From Terracoccus luteus (GTDB lineage: Bacteria; Actinomycetota; Actinomycetes; Actinomycetales; Dermatophilaceae): a stretch of DNA of 64,000 nucleotides. Below, piece after piece: positions 42,096-51,359 of this stretch. Under the pieces are notes generated by a model. That model was not told where the DNA came from. It saw only the letters and a program-made list of their open reading frames with translations, and made no database searches. Position numbers and translations under genes: made by a program. The DNA lies in the NCBI RefSeq assembly GCF_003635045.1, contig NZ_RBXT01000001.1, positions 868,001-932,000 on the forward strand, read 5' to 3'. Position 1 is the stretch's first letter, and each line of letters starts with the position of its first letter.

Positions 42096-43682
42096 GTGAG
42101 CAAGCCCGTTGTCCTGATCGCCGAAGAGCTCTCGCCCGCCACCATCGAGGCGCTCGGACCTGACTTCGAGGTCCGCTCGTGCGACGGAGCCGACCGCGGA
42201 GCCCTGCTGCCCGCCCTCGCCGACGTCGACGCGGTGCTGATCCGCTCGGCGACGAAGATGGACGCCGAGGCGGTCGCCGCCGCCAAGCAGCTCAAGGTCA
42301 TCGCCCGTGCCGGCGTGGGTCTCGACAACGTCGACGTCCCCGCCGCGACGCAGGCCGGCGTCATGGTCGTCAACGCCCCGACCTCGAACATCACCTCCGC
42401 CGCCGAGCTCGCCATCGCGTTGCTGCTCGCCACGGCCCGCAACGTCGCGCCGGCCAACCAGGCGCTCAAGGCCGGGGCCTGGAAGCGCAGCAAGTACTCG
42501 GGCGTCGAGCTGCTCGACAAGACGGTCGGCGTCGTCGGCCTCGGCCGCATCGGCGCCCTCGTCGCCGAGCGCCTCAAGGCGTTCGGGATGAAGGTCATCG
42601 CCTACGACCCCTACGCGTCGCCGGCCAAGGCCGGTCTCGTCGGCGCCCAGCTCGTCGGTCTCGACGAGCTGCTCGCGGAGTCCGACTTCATCACCGTGCA
42701 CCTGCCCAAGACGCCCGAGACGCTCGGCCTCATTGGCGACGAGGCCCTGTCGAAGGTGAAGCCCTCCGTGCGCATCGTCAACGCCGCCCGCGGTGGCATC
42801 GTCGACGAGGCCGCCCTGGCCCGCGCCATCGCCGAGGGCCGGGTCGCCGGCGCCGGCATCGACGTCTTCGCCACCGAGCCGACGACCGAGTCGCCGCTGT
42901 TCGAGCACGAGTCCGTCGTCGTCACCCCGCACCTCGGCGCCTCGACCGACGAGGCGCAGGAGAAGGCCGGCATCGCCGTGGCCAAGTCGGTGCGCCTCGC
43001 CCTCAGCGGCGAGCTCGTCCCGGACGCCGTCAACGTCAGCAGCGGCTTCATCGCCGAGGAGGTGCGCCCCGGCATCTCCCTCGTCGAGAAGCTCGGCCGC
43101 GTCTTCACCGCCGTCGCCGGCGGCGTGCCCGCCCAGCTCGACGTCGAGGTGCGCGGCGAGATCACCCAGCACGACGTCAGCGTCTGGAAGCTCGTCGCCC
43201 TCAAGGGCCTGTTCACCGACGTCGTCGAGGACGCCGTCACCTACGTCAACGCCCCGGTGCTCGCCGAGCAGCGCGGCGTCGCCGTGCGCCTGCTCACCGA
43301 GGCCGACGGTGGCGACTTCCGCAACGTCACGACGCTGCGCGGCACGCTCGGCGACGGGTCCGTCGTCTCGGTGTCGGGCACGCTCACCGGCCCGAAGATG
43401 GTCGAGAAGCTCGTCGGCATCAACGGCTACGACCTCGAGGTCGCGCTGTCCGACCACCTGCTCGTCTTCGAGTACAGCGACCGTCCCGGCGTCATCGGCC
43501 TCATCGGCCGGGTGCTCGGCGACGCCGGCATCAACATCGGCGGCATGCAGGTCTCGCGCCACGGCGACACCGCCATCGGCGTGCTCAACGTCGACGGAGT
43601 CGTCCCGGCCCAGCTGGCCTCCGAGATCGCCGCGCAGATCGAGGCGACCACCTTCACGTCGGTCGACCTGCAGGAGGACTGA
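42096..43682 (+). CDS. serA: D-3-phosphoglycerate dehydrogenase (long form)
   Basis: 528 aa. The NAD domain has VGVVGLGRIGALVAERL; the active site has NAARGGIVDEAAL (Arg) and VVTPHLGASTDEAQ (His). After about residue 315 comes the allosteric substrate-binding domain, and the C-terminal ACT domain begins at FEYSDRPGVIGLIG, as in M. tuberculosis SerA1. It is the first step of serine synthesis, usually serine-inhibited via ACT. GTG 42096 is preceded by GGAAGGG. It lies between ilvC and leuB as in mycobacteria and has its own terminator. Confidence 0.96.
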   Translation: MSKPVVLIAEELSPATIEALGPDFEVRSCDGADRGALLPALADVDAVLIRSATKMDAEAVAAAKQLKVIARAGVGLDNVDVPAATQAGVMVVNAPTSNITSAAELAIALLLATARNVAPANQALKAGAWKRSKYSGVELLDKTVGVVGLGRIGALVAERLKAFGMKVIAYDPYASPAKAGLVGAQLVGLDELLAESDFITVHLPKTPETLGLIGDEALSKVKPSVRIVNAARGGIVDEAALARAIAEGRVAGAGIDVFATEPTTESPLFEHESVVVTPHLGASTDEAQEKAGIAVAKSVRLALSGELVPDAVNVSSGFIAEEVRPGISLVEKLGRVFTAVAGGVPAQLDVEVRGEITQHDVSVWKLVALKGLFTDVVEDAVTYVNAPVLAEQRGVAVRLLTEADGGDFRNVTTLRGTLGDGSVVSVSGTLTGPKMVEKLVGINGYDLEVALSDHLLVFEYSDRPGVIGLIGRVLGDAGINIGGMQVSRHGDTAIGVLNVDGVVPAQLASEIAAQIEATTFTSVDLQED

Positions 43683-43710
43683 GCGCCGGGCCGACCGGCC
43701 CACCTCGCCA

Positions 43711-43746
43711 CGACGGGCGGGCACCCCCAGGGGTGCCCGCCCGTCG
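43711..43746. terminator. Bidirectional terminator between serA and kup
   Basis: A perfect 17-bp stem (43711-43727 with 43730-43746) closing on a 2-nt centre, 28 nt after the serA stop. Two GGCATCCGG motifs follow at about 43778 and 43807. Confidence 0.8.
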
Positions 43747-43817
43747 CGCGTCCCGGCCACGCGGCGCCCGGCTATCCGGCATCCGGCAGCGCGTGTCCCG
43801 GCCACCCGGCATCCGGG

Positions 43818-45713
43818 TCACAGCTTGACGAAGGCGCCCATCGAGACGGTGCGGTCCTCGGGGAGGCGGAAGTAGTCGATGGGGGAGGCGGCGTTGTGGG
43901 CGAGGGCGATGAACAGCCGTTTACGCCAGCGCGGCAGCGACGTCTCGCCGGTCAGCTCGACAGTGATGCGCGACAGGAAGTACGTGGCGCCGTCGGGGTC
44001 GACCGGCACGCCGGTGTCGCGGGCCCGGGCCAGGGCCTGCGGGACGTCCTGGTCGTCGTGGAAGCCGTAGTGCACCGCGATGTGGATGACGTGGTCGCCG
44101 GGCGCGCCGACGACCTGCCACACGATGCTGTCGTCGGGGCTGACGTGGGGGACGTTCTCGCTCACCGTCGAGACGATGACGACGTGCTCGTGGATGACGT
44201 GGTTGAGGCGGGTGTTCTCGCGCAGGGCGATCGGCGTCGTCGCCCGTGACGGGTGGACGAAGACGGCCGTGCCCGGCACCCGGGTCGGGCGCTCGCGGGC
44301 CAGCCAGCGGCTGAACTCCTGGATCGGGCCCTCTCGGTGGCGGCGCTTCAGGGTGACGACGGCACTGCCGCGACGCCACGTGAGCATCGTCGTGGCGACG
44401 ACGACGGCGATGAGCACGGGCAGCCAGCCGCCGGTGAGCACCTTCGTGACGTTGGCGGCGAAGAAGACGAGCTCGAGGCCGCCGACGAGGATGCCGAGGG
44501 TGAGCAGCCGGCGCCGCGACCAGTGCCACGCCGCGTCGGCGTGGACGAGGAAGAGCGTCGTCGTCAGCAGGAAGGTGCCGGTGACGGCGAGCCCGTAGGC
44601 GGTGGCGAGCCGCTCGGACCACTGGAAGACGAGCAGCAGCAGCAGGACGCCGCCGTAGAGGATCCAGTTGATCGCGGGCACGTAGATCTGGCCGCTCTCG
44701 TCGGGCGAGGTGTGCCGCACCGTGAGGCGGGGGAGGTAGCCGAGCCGCTCCGCCTGCCGGGAGACGGAGAAGGCGCCGGAGATGACGGCCTGGGAGGCGA
44801 TGACCGTGGCCGCGGTGGCGAGCACGACGAGCGGCCACACCGCCCACGCCGGGGCGAGCAGGTAGAAGGGGTTGGCGACGGACGTGGGGTCGCGCAGCAC
44901 GAGCGAGCCCTGGCCGAGGTAGTTCAGGGTCAGGCACGGGAAGACGACGAAGAACCACGCCCGCCGGATCGGGGGTCGCCCGAAGTGGCCCATGTCGGCG
45001 TAGAGGGCCTCGGCGCCGGTGATGGCGAGCACGACCGCCCCCATGGCGACGAACCCGACGAGCGGCTGCTCGACGACGAAGAGCACCGCCCAGTGGGGCG
45101 AGAGGGCGGTGAGGATCTCCGGGTCGGCGACGATGCCGCCGAGTCCGAGCAGGGCCAGCACCGCGAACCAGAGCGCCATGACCGGGCCGAAGAGGCGCCC
45201 AACCCGGGCGGTGCCGGCCCGCTGCACGAGGAAGAGCACGGTGATGACGACGGCCCCGAGCGGCACCTCGAAGCGGCGCAGTGACGGCTCGGGCACCGAC
45301 AGGCCCTCGATGGCCGACATGACCGAGATGGCCGGGGTGATGACGCTGTCGCCGTAGAAGAGCGAGGCGCCGACGACGCCGAGCACCATGACGACCGCCG
45401 CCCGGCGCCCACCCGTGCGCACGGTGCGCCGCGCCAGCGCCGCGAGGGCCATGATGCCGCCCTCTCCGTCGTTGTCGGCGCGCAGCACGAAGGCGACGTA
45501 CTTGACCGACACGACGACGGTGATCGACCAGAAGACGAGCGAGATGACGCCGTGCACGTTGTCGCGCGTCGGGGCCACCACCCCGTCGTCGATCGAGAAC
45601 ACGGTCTGCAGGGCGTAGAGCGGGCTCGTGCCGATGTCGCCGAAGACGACGCCGAGGGCGCCGAGGGCGAGGGTGAGGCCACCGGCGCGGTGGGCCGTCT
45701 GGGATGAGGTCAC
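43818..45713 (-). CDS. kup: Low-affinity potassium uptake protein Kup
   Basis: 631 aa with about 12 membrane helices in the first 440 residues and a soluble C-terminal domain. Kup signatures: LGVVFGDIGTSPLYALQTVF at the start, DNDGEGGIMALAAL, and SLFYGDSVITPAISV. It imports K+ with protons. GTG 45713 is chosen because GATGCT (minus, 45725-45720) lies 6 nt upstream; GTG 45755 is the alternative. The gene is an insertion relative to the serA-leuB order in mycobacteria. Confidence 0.93.
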   Translation of the reverse strand: MTSSQTAHRAGGLTLALGALGVVFGDIGTSPLYALQTVFSIDDGVVAPTRDNVHGVISLVFWSITVVVSVKYVAFVLRADNDGEGGIMALAALARRTVRTGGRRAAVVMVLGVVGASLFYGDSVITPAISVMSAIEGLSVPEPSLRRFEVPLGAVVITVLFLVQRAGTARVGRLFGPVMALWFAVLALLGLGGIVADPEILTALSPHWAVLFVVEQPLVGFVAMGAVVLAITGAEALYADMGHFGRPPIRRAWFFVVFPCLTLNYLGQGSLVLRDPTSVANPFYLLAPAWAVWPLVVLATAATVIASQAVISGAFSVSRQAERLGYLPRLTVRHTSPDESGQIYVPAINWILYGGVLLLLLVFQWSERLATAYGLAVTGTFLLTTTLFLVHADAAWHWSRRRLLTLGILVGGLELVFFAANVTKVLTGGWLPVLIAVVVATTMLTWRRGSAVVTLKRRHREGPIQEFSRWLARERPTRVPGTAVFVHPSRATTPIALRENTRLNHVIHEHVVIVSTVSENVPHVSPDDSIVWQVVGAPGDHVIHIAVHYGFHDDQDVPQALARARDTGVPVDPDGATYFLSRITVELTGETSLPRWRKRLFIALAHNAASPIDYFRLPEDRTVSMGAFVKL

Positions 45714-45818
45714 CAGCCGAGCATCACCGAGGAGCGGGTCGCGGTAAAGCGCCACCCCCCGGGCGTGCCGTCGACGAGCAGCCCGCCGGATGCCGTGGTG
45801 CCGGGTCGCGGCGCGCCC

Positions 45819-45879
45819 GTGAGACGCGCGTCTCATCGTGTGGGACGGTGCTGGACGCCCCCGGAGCGCGGCGTACCGT
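45819..45879 (+). promoter_or_regulatory. Promoter with BCAA boxes before an orphan leader
   Basis: The 16-bp perfect palindrome TGAGACGCGCGTCTCA (45820-45835) includes GTGAGAC (45819-45825); GTGGGAC (45840-45846) follows 21 bp later. -10 TACCGT (45874-45879) starts 55 nt after the first box and ends 6 nt before the leader ATG. Box spacing and distance to the -10 are identical or nearly so to the cimA promoter. Confidence 0.6.
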
Positions 45880-45885
45880 CGAAGC

Positions 45886-45936
45886 ATGACGCGGCGGCTC
45901 GTACTCCTCATCGCCAGCCGCGGCGAGTCCCAGTAG
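45886..45936 (+). CDS. Orphan BCAA leader peptide, 16 aa
   Basis: The predicted peptide is MTRRLVLLIASRGESQ, with Leu-Val-Leu-Leu-Ile codons at positions 5-9, like the ilvB and cimA leaders. It starts 6 nt after a -10-like TACCGT, so it would be translated from a leaderless mRNA. Unlike the other two, it is not followed by a T-run terminator or a biosynthetic gene but by a possible 26-codon gene and a terminator. Supported by codon content and promoter similarity only. Confidence 0.5.
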   Translation: MTRRLVLLIASRGESQ

Positions 45937-46094
45937 TCAGCGACCTCGCCGCGGAGACCCCGCGCACCCCGCTGACCGGCTCGCCCACCCGGGCTCGAGC
46001 CTCTGGGATCCCGCCCCGTCCGGCACCGCACCGACCTGTCCGTCGGTCGGGCCGGGAGACCGCACCCCTGCAACGACGCACGAAGGAGCAGACC

Positions 46095-46175
46095 GTGAAC
46101 GAGGACGCCAAGGCCGCACGCCAGGCCCTGCAGGAGTCGATGGACCTGCGCGACCAGGGACACACCGACGACTGA
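46095..46175 (+). CDS. Possible 26-aa microprotein
   Basis: GTG 46095 with a good ribosome site (GAAGGAGCAGACC) opens a 26-codon frame beginning NEDAKAARQALQESMDLRD and ending in Asp-Asp. It is hydrophilic, charged and probably helical. It matches no family I know. It lies between the leader peptide and the terminator 46224-46260, so it may be the only product of that transcript. Its upstream sequence resembles that of ilvB (CGAAGGA, then AGACCGTGA). It could equally be part of the leader RNA. Confidence 0.4.
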   Translation: MNEDAKAARQALQESMDLRDQGHTDD

Positions 46176-46223
46176 GCAGCAGCGCTGACCGACCCGACAC
46201 GACATCGTGACGACCGGGTCGTC

Positions 46224-46260
46224 GCGAAGGCCCCCACCGGCATCCGGCGGGGGCCTTCGC
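46224..46260 (+). terminator. Terminator after the 45.9-kb leader unit
   Basis: A perfect 12-bp stem GCGAAGGCCCCC (46224-46235) with its complement (46249-46260), and inner CCGG pairing. It separates the leader transcript from leuB, which has its own promoter. Confidence 0.8.
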
Positions 46261-46317
46261 GTATCCGAACGGAGCGATCGTCGTCGGTCGGCGGGGGTGG
46301 TCGTAGGCGTTCAGACG

Positions 46318-46357
46318 GTGAGACGTGCATCCCACGGACCGGGACGGTTCCTAGGCT
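46318..46357 (+). promoter_or_regulatory. leuB promoter with BCAA box
   Basis: GTGAGAC (46318-46324), a weaker CCGGGAC 21 bp later (46339-46345), ACGGTTC (46344-46350) and -10 TAGGCT (46352-46357), which ends 6 nt before ATG 46364. The distance from the box to the -10 (34 nt) is the same as at ilvD. Confidence 0.55.
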
Positions 46358-46363
46358 GGGGCC

Positions 46364-47428
46364 ATGGCAGAGCAGCAGGTGAGGGACGCCCACTCCATCG
46401 CGGTCATCGGCGGTGACGGCATCGGCCCGGAGGTGGTGGCCGAGGCGCTCAAGGTGCTCGACGCGGTGTCGGGCGGCGACGGCCCCTCCTTCACGACGAC
46501 CGAGTACGACCTCGGCGCCCGGCGCTGGCACGCGACGGGGGAGACCCTGCCCGACTCCGTGCTGGAGGAGCTGCGCGGCCACGACGCCATCCTGCTCGGG
46601 GCCATCGGTGACCCGCGGGTGCCGAGCGGGGTGCTCGAGCGCGGGGTCCTGCTCCCGCTGCGCTTCGCCCTCGACCACTTCGTCAACCTGCGGCCGGTGC
46701 GTCTCTTCCCCGGTGTGGCGAGCCCGCTCGACGTCGCCCGCGTGGCACCCGAAGGCATCGACTTCGTCGTCGTGCGCGAGGGCACCGAGGGGCCGTACAC
46801 GGGCAACGGCGGCGCCCTGCGCGTCGGCACCCCGGCCGAGATCGCCACCGAGGTCAGCGTCAACACCCGGTACGGCGTCGAGCGCGTCGTGCGTGACGCC
46901 TTCGCCCGCGCCCAGGCCCGCCCGCGCCGCCACCTCACCCTCGTGCACAAGCACAACGTGCTCACCCACGCCGGGCACCTGTGGCGCCGCACGGTCGAGG
47001 AGGTCGGGGCTGAGTTCCCGGACGTCGAGACCGCGTACCAGCACGTCGACGCCGCGACGATCTTCATGGTCACCGACCCGGGGCGGTTCGACGTCATCGT
47101 CACCGACAACCTCTTCGGCGACATCATCACCGACATCGCCGCGGCCATCAGCGGTGGCATCGGCCTCGCCGCCTCGGGAAACGTCAACCCGACCCGGACG
47201 ACGCCGAGCATGTTCGAACCCGTGCACGGGTCGGCGCCGGACATCGCCGGCCAGGGCAAGGCCGACCCGACCGCCGCCATCCTCTCGGCGGCCATGCTGC
47301 TCGAGCACCTCGGCCGTGAGCAGGACGCCCGGCGCGTCGAGGATGCCGTCGCCGCCGACCTCGCCGAGCGGGGCGACGCCGTCCGCAGCACGTCCGCCGT
47401 GGGCGACGCGGTGGCCGCGCGCCTCTGA
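46364..47428 (+). CDS. leuB: 3-isopropylmalate dehydrogenase
   Basis: 354 aa. [19 protein letters not shown] opens the protein; [46 protein letters not shown] (Mg-binding aspartates) and [18 protein letters not shown] are all present. It oxidises 3-isopropylmalate with NAD in leucine synthesis. It starts 6 nt after a -10 TAGGCT, leaderless. ilvE lies 200 bp downstream with a separate ribosome site. Confidence 0.95.
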   Translation: MAEQQVRDAHSIAVIGGDGIGPEVVAEALKVLDAVSGGDGPSFTTTEYDLGARRWHATGETLPDSVLEELRGHDAILLGAIGDPRVPSGVLERGVLLPLRFALDHFVNLRPVRLFPGVASPLDVARVAPEGIDFVVVREGTEGPYTGNGGALRVGTPAEIATEVSVNTRYGVERVVRDAFARAQARPRRHLTLVHKHNVLTHAGHLWRRTVEEVGAEFPDVETAYQHVDAATIFMVTDPGRFDVIVTDNLFGDIITDIAAAISGGIGLAASGNVNPTRTTPSMFEPVHGSAPDIAGQGKADPTAAILSAAMLLEHLGREQDARRVEDAVAADLAERGDAVRSTSAVGDAVAARL

Positions 47429-47516
47429 CCCGGATGCCGGGTCGCCGGGCACCGGGGCCACCCCGGCCACCCCGGGCACCCCGGGCACCCGGGGTGGGTG
47501 CCTCCCCGGCGGGCGA

Positions 47517-47522
47517 TAGCCT
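47517..47522 (+). promoter_or_regulatory. Possible ilvE promoter -10
   Basis: TAGCCT at 47517-47522 in the 199-bp leuB-ilvE gap would give a leader of about 100 nt before ATG 47628. The gap also has repeated CACCCCGG/GGCACC units around 47455-47500. Confidence 0.3.
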
Positions 47523-47627
47523 GCTCGGGTCGGCCGGTGCCCGCGCGGCATCCGTCTGCCGACGACCAGCGACACCGTCAGCAGCACCGCCGACATCACC
47601 GCCGACCGGCCCCGTGGAGGTTCCGAC

Positions 47628-48725
47628 ATGACCAACCTGACCTTCGACGTCCGTGCGACGGACGCGCCCACCTCGGACGCCGACATCGCGGCGGTGCACG
47701 AGAACCCCGGGTTCGGCAAGACGTTCACCGACCACATGGTCGTCGCGACGTGGACCGCCGACGGTGGCTGGGCGGACGCCGCGGTGCAGCCCTACGGGCC
47801 CTTCCAGCTCGACCCGGCGGCGGCGGTGCTGCACTACGCACAGGAGATCTTCGAGGGGATGAAGGCCTACCGCCACGCCGACGGCTCGGTCTGGACCTTC
47901 CGCCCCGAGGCCAACGCCGCCCGCTTCGCCCGTTCGGCCCACCGCCTCGCCCTCCCGGTGCTGCCGGAGGAGGACTTCATCGAGTCGCTGCGCCGGCTCG
48001 TCGCGGTCGACGAGAAGTGGGTGCCCGCCGGCGACGAGGGCGAGAAGAGCCTCTACCTGCGGCCGTTCATGTTCGCCTCCGAGGCCTTCCTCGGGGTGCG
48101 ACCGGCGCAGCGGGTGACGTACTCCGTCATCGCCAGCCCGGCCGGCGCGTACTTCAGCGGCGGCCTCACCCCGGTCAACCTCTGGATCTCGACGGCCTAC
48201 GCCCGTGCGGGCGAGGGCGGCACCGGTGCCGCGAAGTGCGGCGGCAACTACGCCAGCTCGCTCGCCGGGCAGCTTGAGGGCATCGAGAACGGCTGCGACC
48301 AGGCCGTCTTCCTCGACTCCTCGACGCACACGTACATCGAGGAGCTCGGTGGGATGAACCTGTTCATCGTCACCGCCGACGGCCGCATCATCACCCCCGA
48401 GCTGACCGGCTCGATCCTCGAGGGGGTTACCCGCAGCTCGATCCTCGAGCTCGCCAAGGAGCTCGGCCTGCAGCCCGAGGAGCGCCGGATCCCCATCCAG
48501 GAGTGGAAGGACGGCGCCGAGAGCGGCGAGATTACCGAGATCTTCGCCTGCGGCACCGCCGCCGTCGTCACGCCGGTCGGCGAGCTGCGCTGGGAGGGTG
48601 GCCGGGTCGACCACCGCCGCGAGGGCCACGTGGACCGCGTCGCCGCCTCGATCCGCGACGCGCTGCTCGACATCCAGTACGGCCGGGTCGAGGACACCCA
48701 CGGCTGGATGACGCGGCTCGTCTGA
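47628..48725 (+). CDS. ilvE: Branched-chain amino acid aminotransferase
   Basis: 365 aa, fold-type IV PLP enzyme. LHYAQEIFEGMKAYRH, YLRPFMFASEAFLGV, GTGAAKCGGNYASSL (PLP lysine) and GTAAVVTPVGELRW are typical of the long BCAT class. It performs the last step of Val, Leu and Ile synthesis and the first of their breakdown. GTGGAGG precedes ATG 47628. The HAD gene starts 7 nt after its stop and is likely cotranscribed. Confidence 0.95.
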   Translation: MTNLTFDVRATDAPTSDADIAAVHENPGFGKTFTDHMVVATWTADGGWADAAVQPYGPFQLDPAAAVLHYAQEIFEGMKAYRHADGSVWTFRPEANAARFARSAHRLALPVLPEEDFIESLRRLVAVDEKWVPAGDEGEKSLYLRPFMFASEAFLGVRPAQRVTYSVIASPAGAYFSGGLTPVNLWISTAYARAGEGGTGAAKCGGNYASSLAGQLEGIENGCDQAVFLDSSTHTYIEELGGMNLFIVTADGRIITPELTGSILEGVTRSSILELAKELGLQPEERRIPIQEWKDGAESGEITEIFACGTAAVVTPVGELRWEGGRVDHRREGHVDRVAASIRDALLDIQYGRVEDTHGWMTRLV

Positions 48726-48732
48726 GCCGGCC

Positions 48733-49632
48733 GTGACCCCCACCGGCCCGGCGCGACCGGACCTGCAGGCCGGGCACCTCGGTCACCCGGGCCGGCCCCG
48801 CGTCGTGGCCACCGACCTCGACGGCACCCTGCTGCGCAGCGACGGGTCGGTCTCGCCGCGCACGGCGCAGGTGCTGCGCGAGGCCGAGCGGGCCGGCATC
48901 CACGTCGTGTTCGTGACGGCGAGGCCACCCCGGTGGCTCGACCCGCTCGCGGACGCGGTGGGCGGCGACGGCACCGTCATCGGCGCCAACGGGGCGTTCG
49001 ACTACGACGTGCGCGCCCGGCGGGTGACCGCGTCGTACCCGATCGACCGAGGCGTCCTGGACGAGCTCGTCGCCGACCTGCGGGCCGCCCTGCCCCGGAT
49101 CGGCTTCTCGGCGGAGCTGGCCGACGGGGTGCACACCGAGCCCGCCTACCCCGAGCTGCACCCCGCGTGGGTGCCGGCCGGGCTCGTGCCGGCACCCATC
49201 GACGACCTGCCGCGCGACGCCGTCGTCGGCAAGCTGCTCGCGCGCACGGAGGAGATCCCCGACGACGAGGTCATCCCACGCGTCGCCGAGATCGTCGGCG
49301 ACCGCGGGCTCGTGCAGCACTCCGGCACCGGAGGGCTCGCCGAGATCTCCGCCCCGGGCGTGACGAAGGCGAGCGGGCTGCGGCGCTTCTGCGAGGCGCG
49401 CGGAATCGCGGCCCACGACGTGTGGGCGTTCGGGGACATGCCGAACGACCTGCCCATGCTCGTGTGGGCCGGCGTGGGCTGGGCCGTGACGAACGCCCAC
49501 CCGGACGTGCTCGCGGCGGCCGACCGGGTGTGCGGTCGCAACGACGAGGACGGCGTGGCCGAGGCGGTCGCCCTCGCCCTCGCGGCGCCGTCGACCCACC
49601 CCACGGGAGCGACAGGCCCGCCCGGGTCGTGA
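48733..49632 (+). CDS. HAD-superfamily Cof-type phosphatase
   Basis: 299 aa. Motif I is RVVATDLDGTLLRSDGSVS, motif II VFVTARPPRW, motif IV AFGDMPNDLPML; a C2 cap lies between. Cof-type HADs hydrolyse sugar phosphates or flavin-type nucleotides; the substrate is unknown. GTG 48733 is 7 nt after the ilvE stop. The stop codon lies inside the first copy of a 12-bp tandem repeat. Confidence 0.88.
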   Translation: MTPTGPARPDLQAGHLGHPGRPRVVATDLDGTLLRSDGSVSPRTAQVLREAERAGIHVVFVTARPPRWLDPLADAVGGDGTVIGANGAFDYDVRARRVTASYPIDRGVLDELVADLRAALPRIGFSAELADGVHTEPAYPELHPAWVPAGLVPAPIDDLPRDAVVGKLLARTEEIPDDEVIPRVAEIVGDRGLVQHSGTGGLAEISAPGVTKASGLRRFCEARGIAAHDVWAFGDMPNDLPMLVWAGVGWAVTNAHPDVLAAADRVCGRNDEDGVAEAVALALAAPSTHPTGATGPPGS

Positions 49633-49654
49633 GCCGGGTCGTGAGCCGGGTCGT
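49624..49654. repeat. 12-bp tandem repeat over the HAD stop codon
   Basis: GGGTCGTGAGCC is present at 49624-49635 and 49636-49647, with a partial third unit GGGTCGT (49648-49654). The stop codon TGA (49630-49632) lies in the first unit, so repeat changes would not alter the protein. Confidence 0.7.
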
Positions 49655-49769
49655 TGCGGTTCGTGTCCGGTCGTCGATGGACGACCGTTGACACCGTTGC
49701 GGTTGCGGGTGTTGCATCGGCCTGACCTCAGACCGTAAGGCCGAGGGTGGTGCGAGCCGAGGAGCGGGC

Positions 49770-51350
49770 ATGGCCGGTCAGCGCGAACTCACCGACGACG
49801 AGCGACACCTCGCCGAGCTGGGCTACAAGCAGGAGCTCGACCGCTCGTGGTCGGGCTTCTCCAACTTCGCCATCTCGTTCTCCATCATCAGCATCCTCGC
49901 GGGCTGCTTCACGACGTTCGGGCAGGGCTTCAACAACGGCGGGCCGATCGCGATCTCGTGGGGCTGGCCGATCGTCGCCGCCCTCATCCTCGTCATCGGG
50001 CTGACGATGTCCGAGCTGGTCTCGGCGTACCCGACCTCGGGCGGCATCTACTGGTGGGCCAGCAAGATGGGTGGGCCGCGGGCCGGGTTCTTCACGGGGT
50101 GGCTCAACCTCATCGGTCTCATCGCCGTCACCGCGTCGGTCGCCTACGGCTGCGCGACCTTCTTCGACCTCACGCTGAGCACGCTGTCGCAGGGCTGGTC
50201 CGACGGGTACTCCCTGACGCGCGTGTTCTGGATCTTCCTGCTCTTCCTCGCCCTTGCGGTGCTGCTCAACGTCTACAGCGGCCACCTCATGGCCGTCATG
50301 AACAACGTGTCGGTGTGGTGGCACGTCGTCGGGGCCGCCGTCATCGTCGTGCTGCTCGTCGTCGTGCCCGACCACCACCAGAGCGTCTCCTACGTCTTCA
50401 CGGAGCGGTTCAACAACTCGGGCTACGCCGACGGGTCGACCAGCTCGCCGACCTACTGGCTGCTCATCGTCCCGTTCGGCCTGCTGCTCACCCAGTACAC
50501 GATCACCGGCTTCGACGCGTCGGCCCACCTGTCCGAGGAGACGTCCGCCGCGAGCAAGGCTGCGGCACAGGGCATCTGGCGCTCGATCTTCTACTCGGCC
50601 ATCGGCGGGTGGATCCTGCTGCTCTGCTTCCTCTTCGCCGTGCCGAACGGCGCCGACGGCCGGCCCGACAACGCCGGCGTGGGTGGTGGGGGAGTGGCCT
50701 ACCTCTTCACCAATGCCATGAGCTCGGGCTGGGCGGGCGTCATCCTGCTCATCTCGACGGTGGGGCAGTTCTTCTGCATGACCTCGTGCATGACGAGCGC
50801 CTCGCGCATGACCTTCGCCTTCAGCCGCGACGGCGCCGTGCCCGGGTCACGGCTCTGGTCGTCCCTGTCGAAGAACAAGGTCCCCGCCAACGCGGTGCTG
50901 CTCGTGGCGGTCGTCAGCGCGCTCATCACCGTCCCGGCTCTCGTCGAGGTCGACGTCAACGGGGTCGTCGTGCCGGTCGCGTTCTACGCCGTCGTCTCCG
51001 TCGCCGTCATCGGGCTCTACCTCGCCTTCCTCATCCCCATCTGGCTCCGCTGGCGGATGGGCGACGCCTTCACGCCCGGCTCGTGGACGCTGGGCCGGCG
51101 CTACCGCTGGATGAACATCGTGGCGGTCGTCGAGATCGCGGTCATCTCGGTCTACTTCATCCTGCCTTTCGTGCCGGGCGGCGTCCCCTTCAGCGCCGAC
51201 TTCGACTGGAAGTTCGTCAACTACGCGCCGATCCTCACCCTCGGCTCCCTGCTCGTGCTGGGCGTGTGGTGGCAGGTGTCGGCCCGGCACTGGTTCACCG
51301 GCCCGAAGGTGACCATCGACAAGGCCGTCGTCGACGCCTTCGGTGAGTGA
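49770..51350 (+). CDS. APC-superfamily amino acid/amine permease
   Basis: 526 aa with 12 predicted membrane helices. The N-terminal ELGYKQELDRSWSGFSNFAISFSIISILAG and MSELVSAYPTSGGIYWWASK are hallmarks of the GABA/choline-type ACT branch of APC transporters. DASAHLSEETSAAS is the loop after helix 6. The likely substrate is the amine or GABA-like compound processed by the downstream gamma-glutamyl ligase. GAGGAGCGGGC precedes ATG 49770. It is the first gene of the 49770-56436 operon. Confidence 0.88.
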   Translation: MAGQRELTDDERHLAELGYKQELDRSWSGFSNFAISFSIISILAGCFTTFGQGFNNGGPIAISWGWPIVAALILVIGLTMSELVSAYPTSGGIYWWASKMGGPRAGFFTGWLNLIGLIAVTASVAYGCATFFDLTLSTLSQGWSDGYSLTRVFWIFLLFLALAVLLNVYSGHLMAVMNNVSVWWHVVGAAVIVVLLVVVPDHHQSVSYVFTERFNNSGYADGSTSSPTYWLLIVPFGLLLTQYTITGFDASAHLSEETSAASKAAAQGIWRSIFYSAIGGWILLLCFLFAVPNGADGRPDNAGVGGGGVAYLFTNAMSSGWAGVILLISTVGQFFCMTSCMTSASRMTFAFSRDGAVPGSRLWSSLSKNKVPANAVLLVAVVSALITVPALVEVDVNGVVVPVAFYAVVSVAVIGLYLAFLIPIWLRWRMGDAFTPGSWTLGRRYRWMNIVAVVEIAVISVYFILPFVPGGVPFSADFDWKFVNYAPILTLGSLLVLGVWWQVSARHWFTGPKVTIDKAVVDAFGE

Positions 51351-51359
51351 CGCGCCCCG

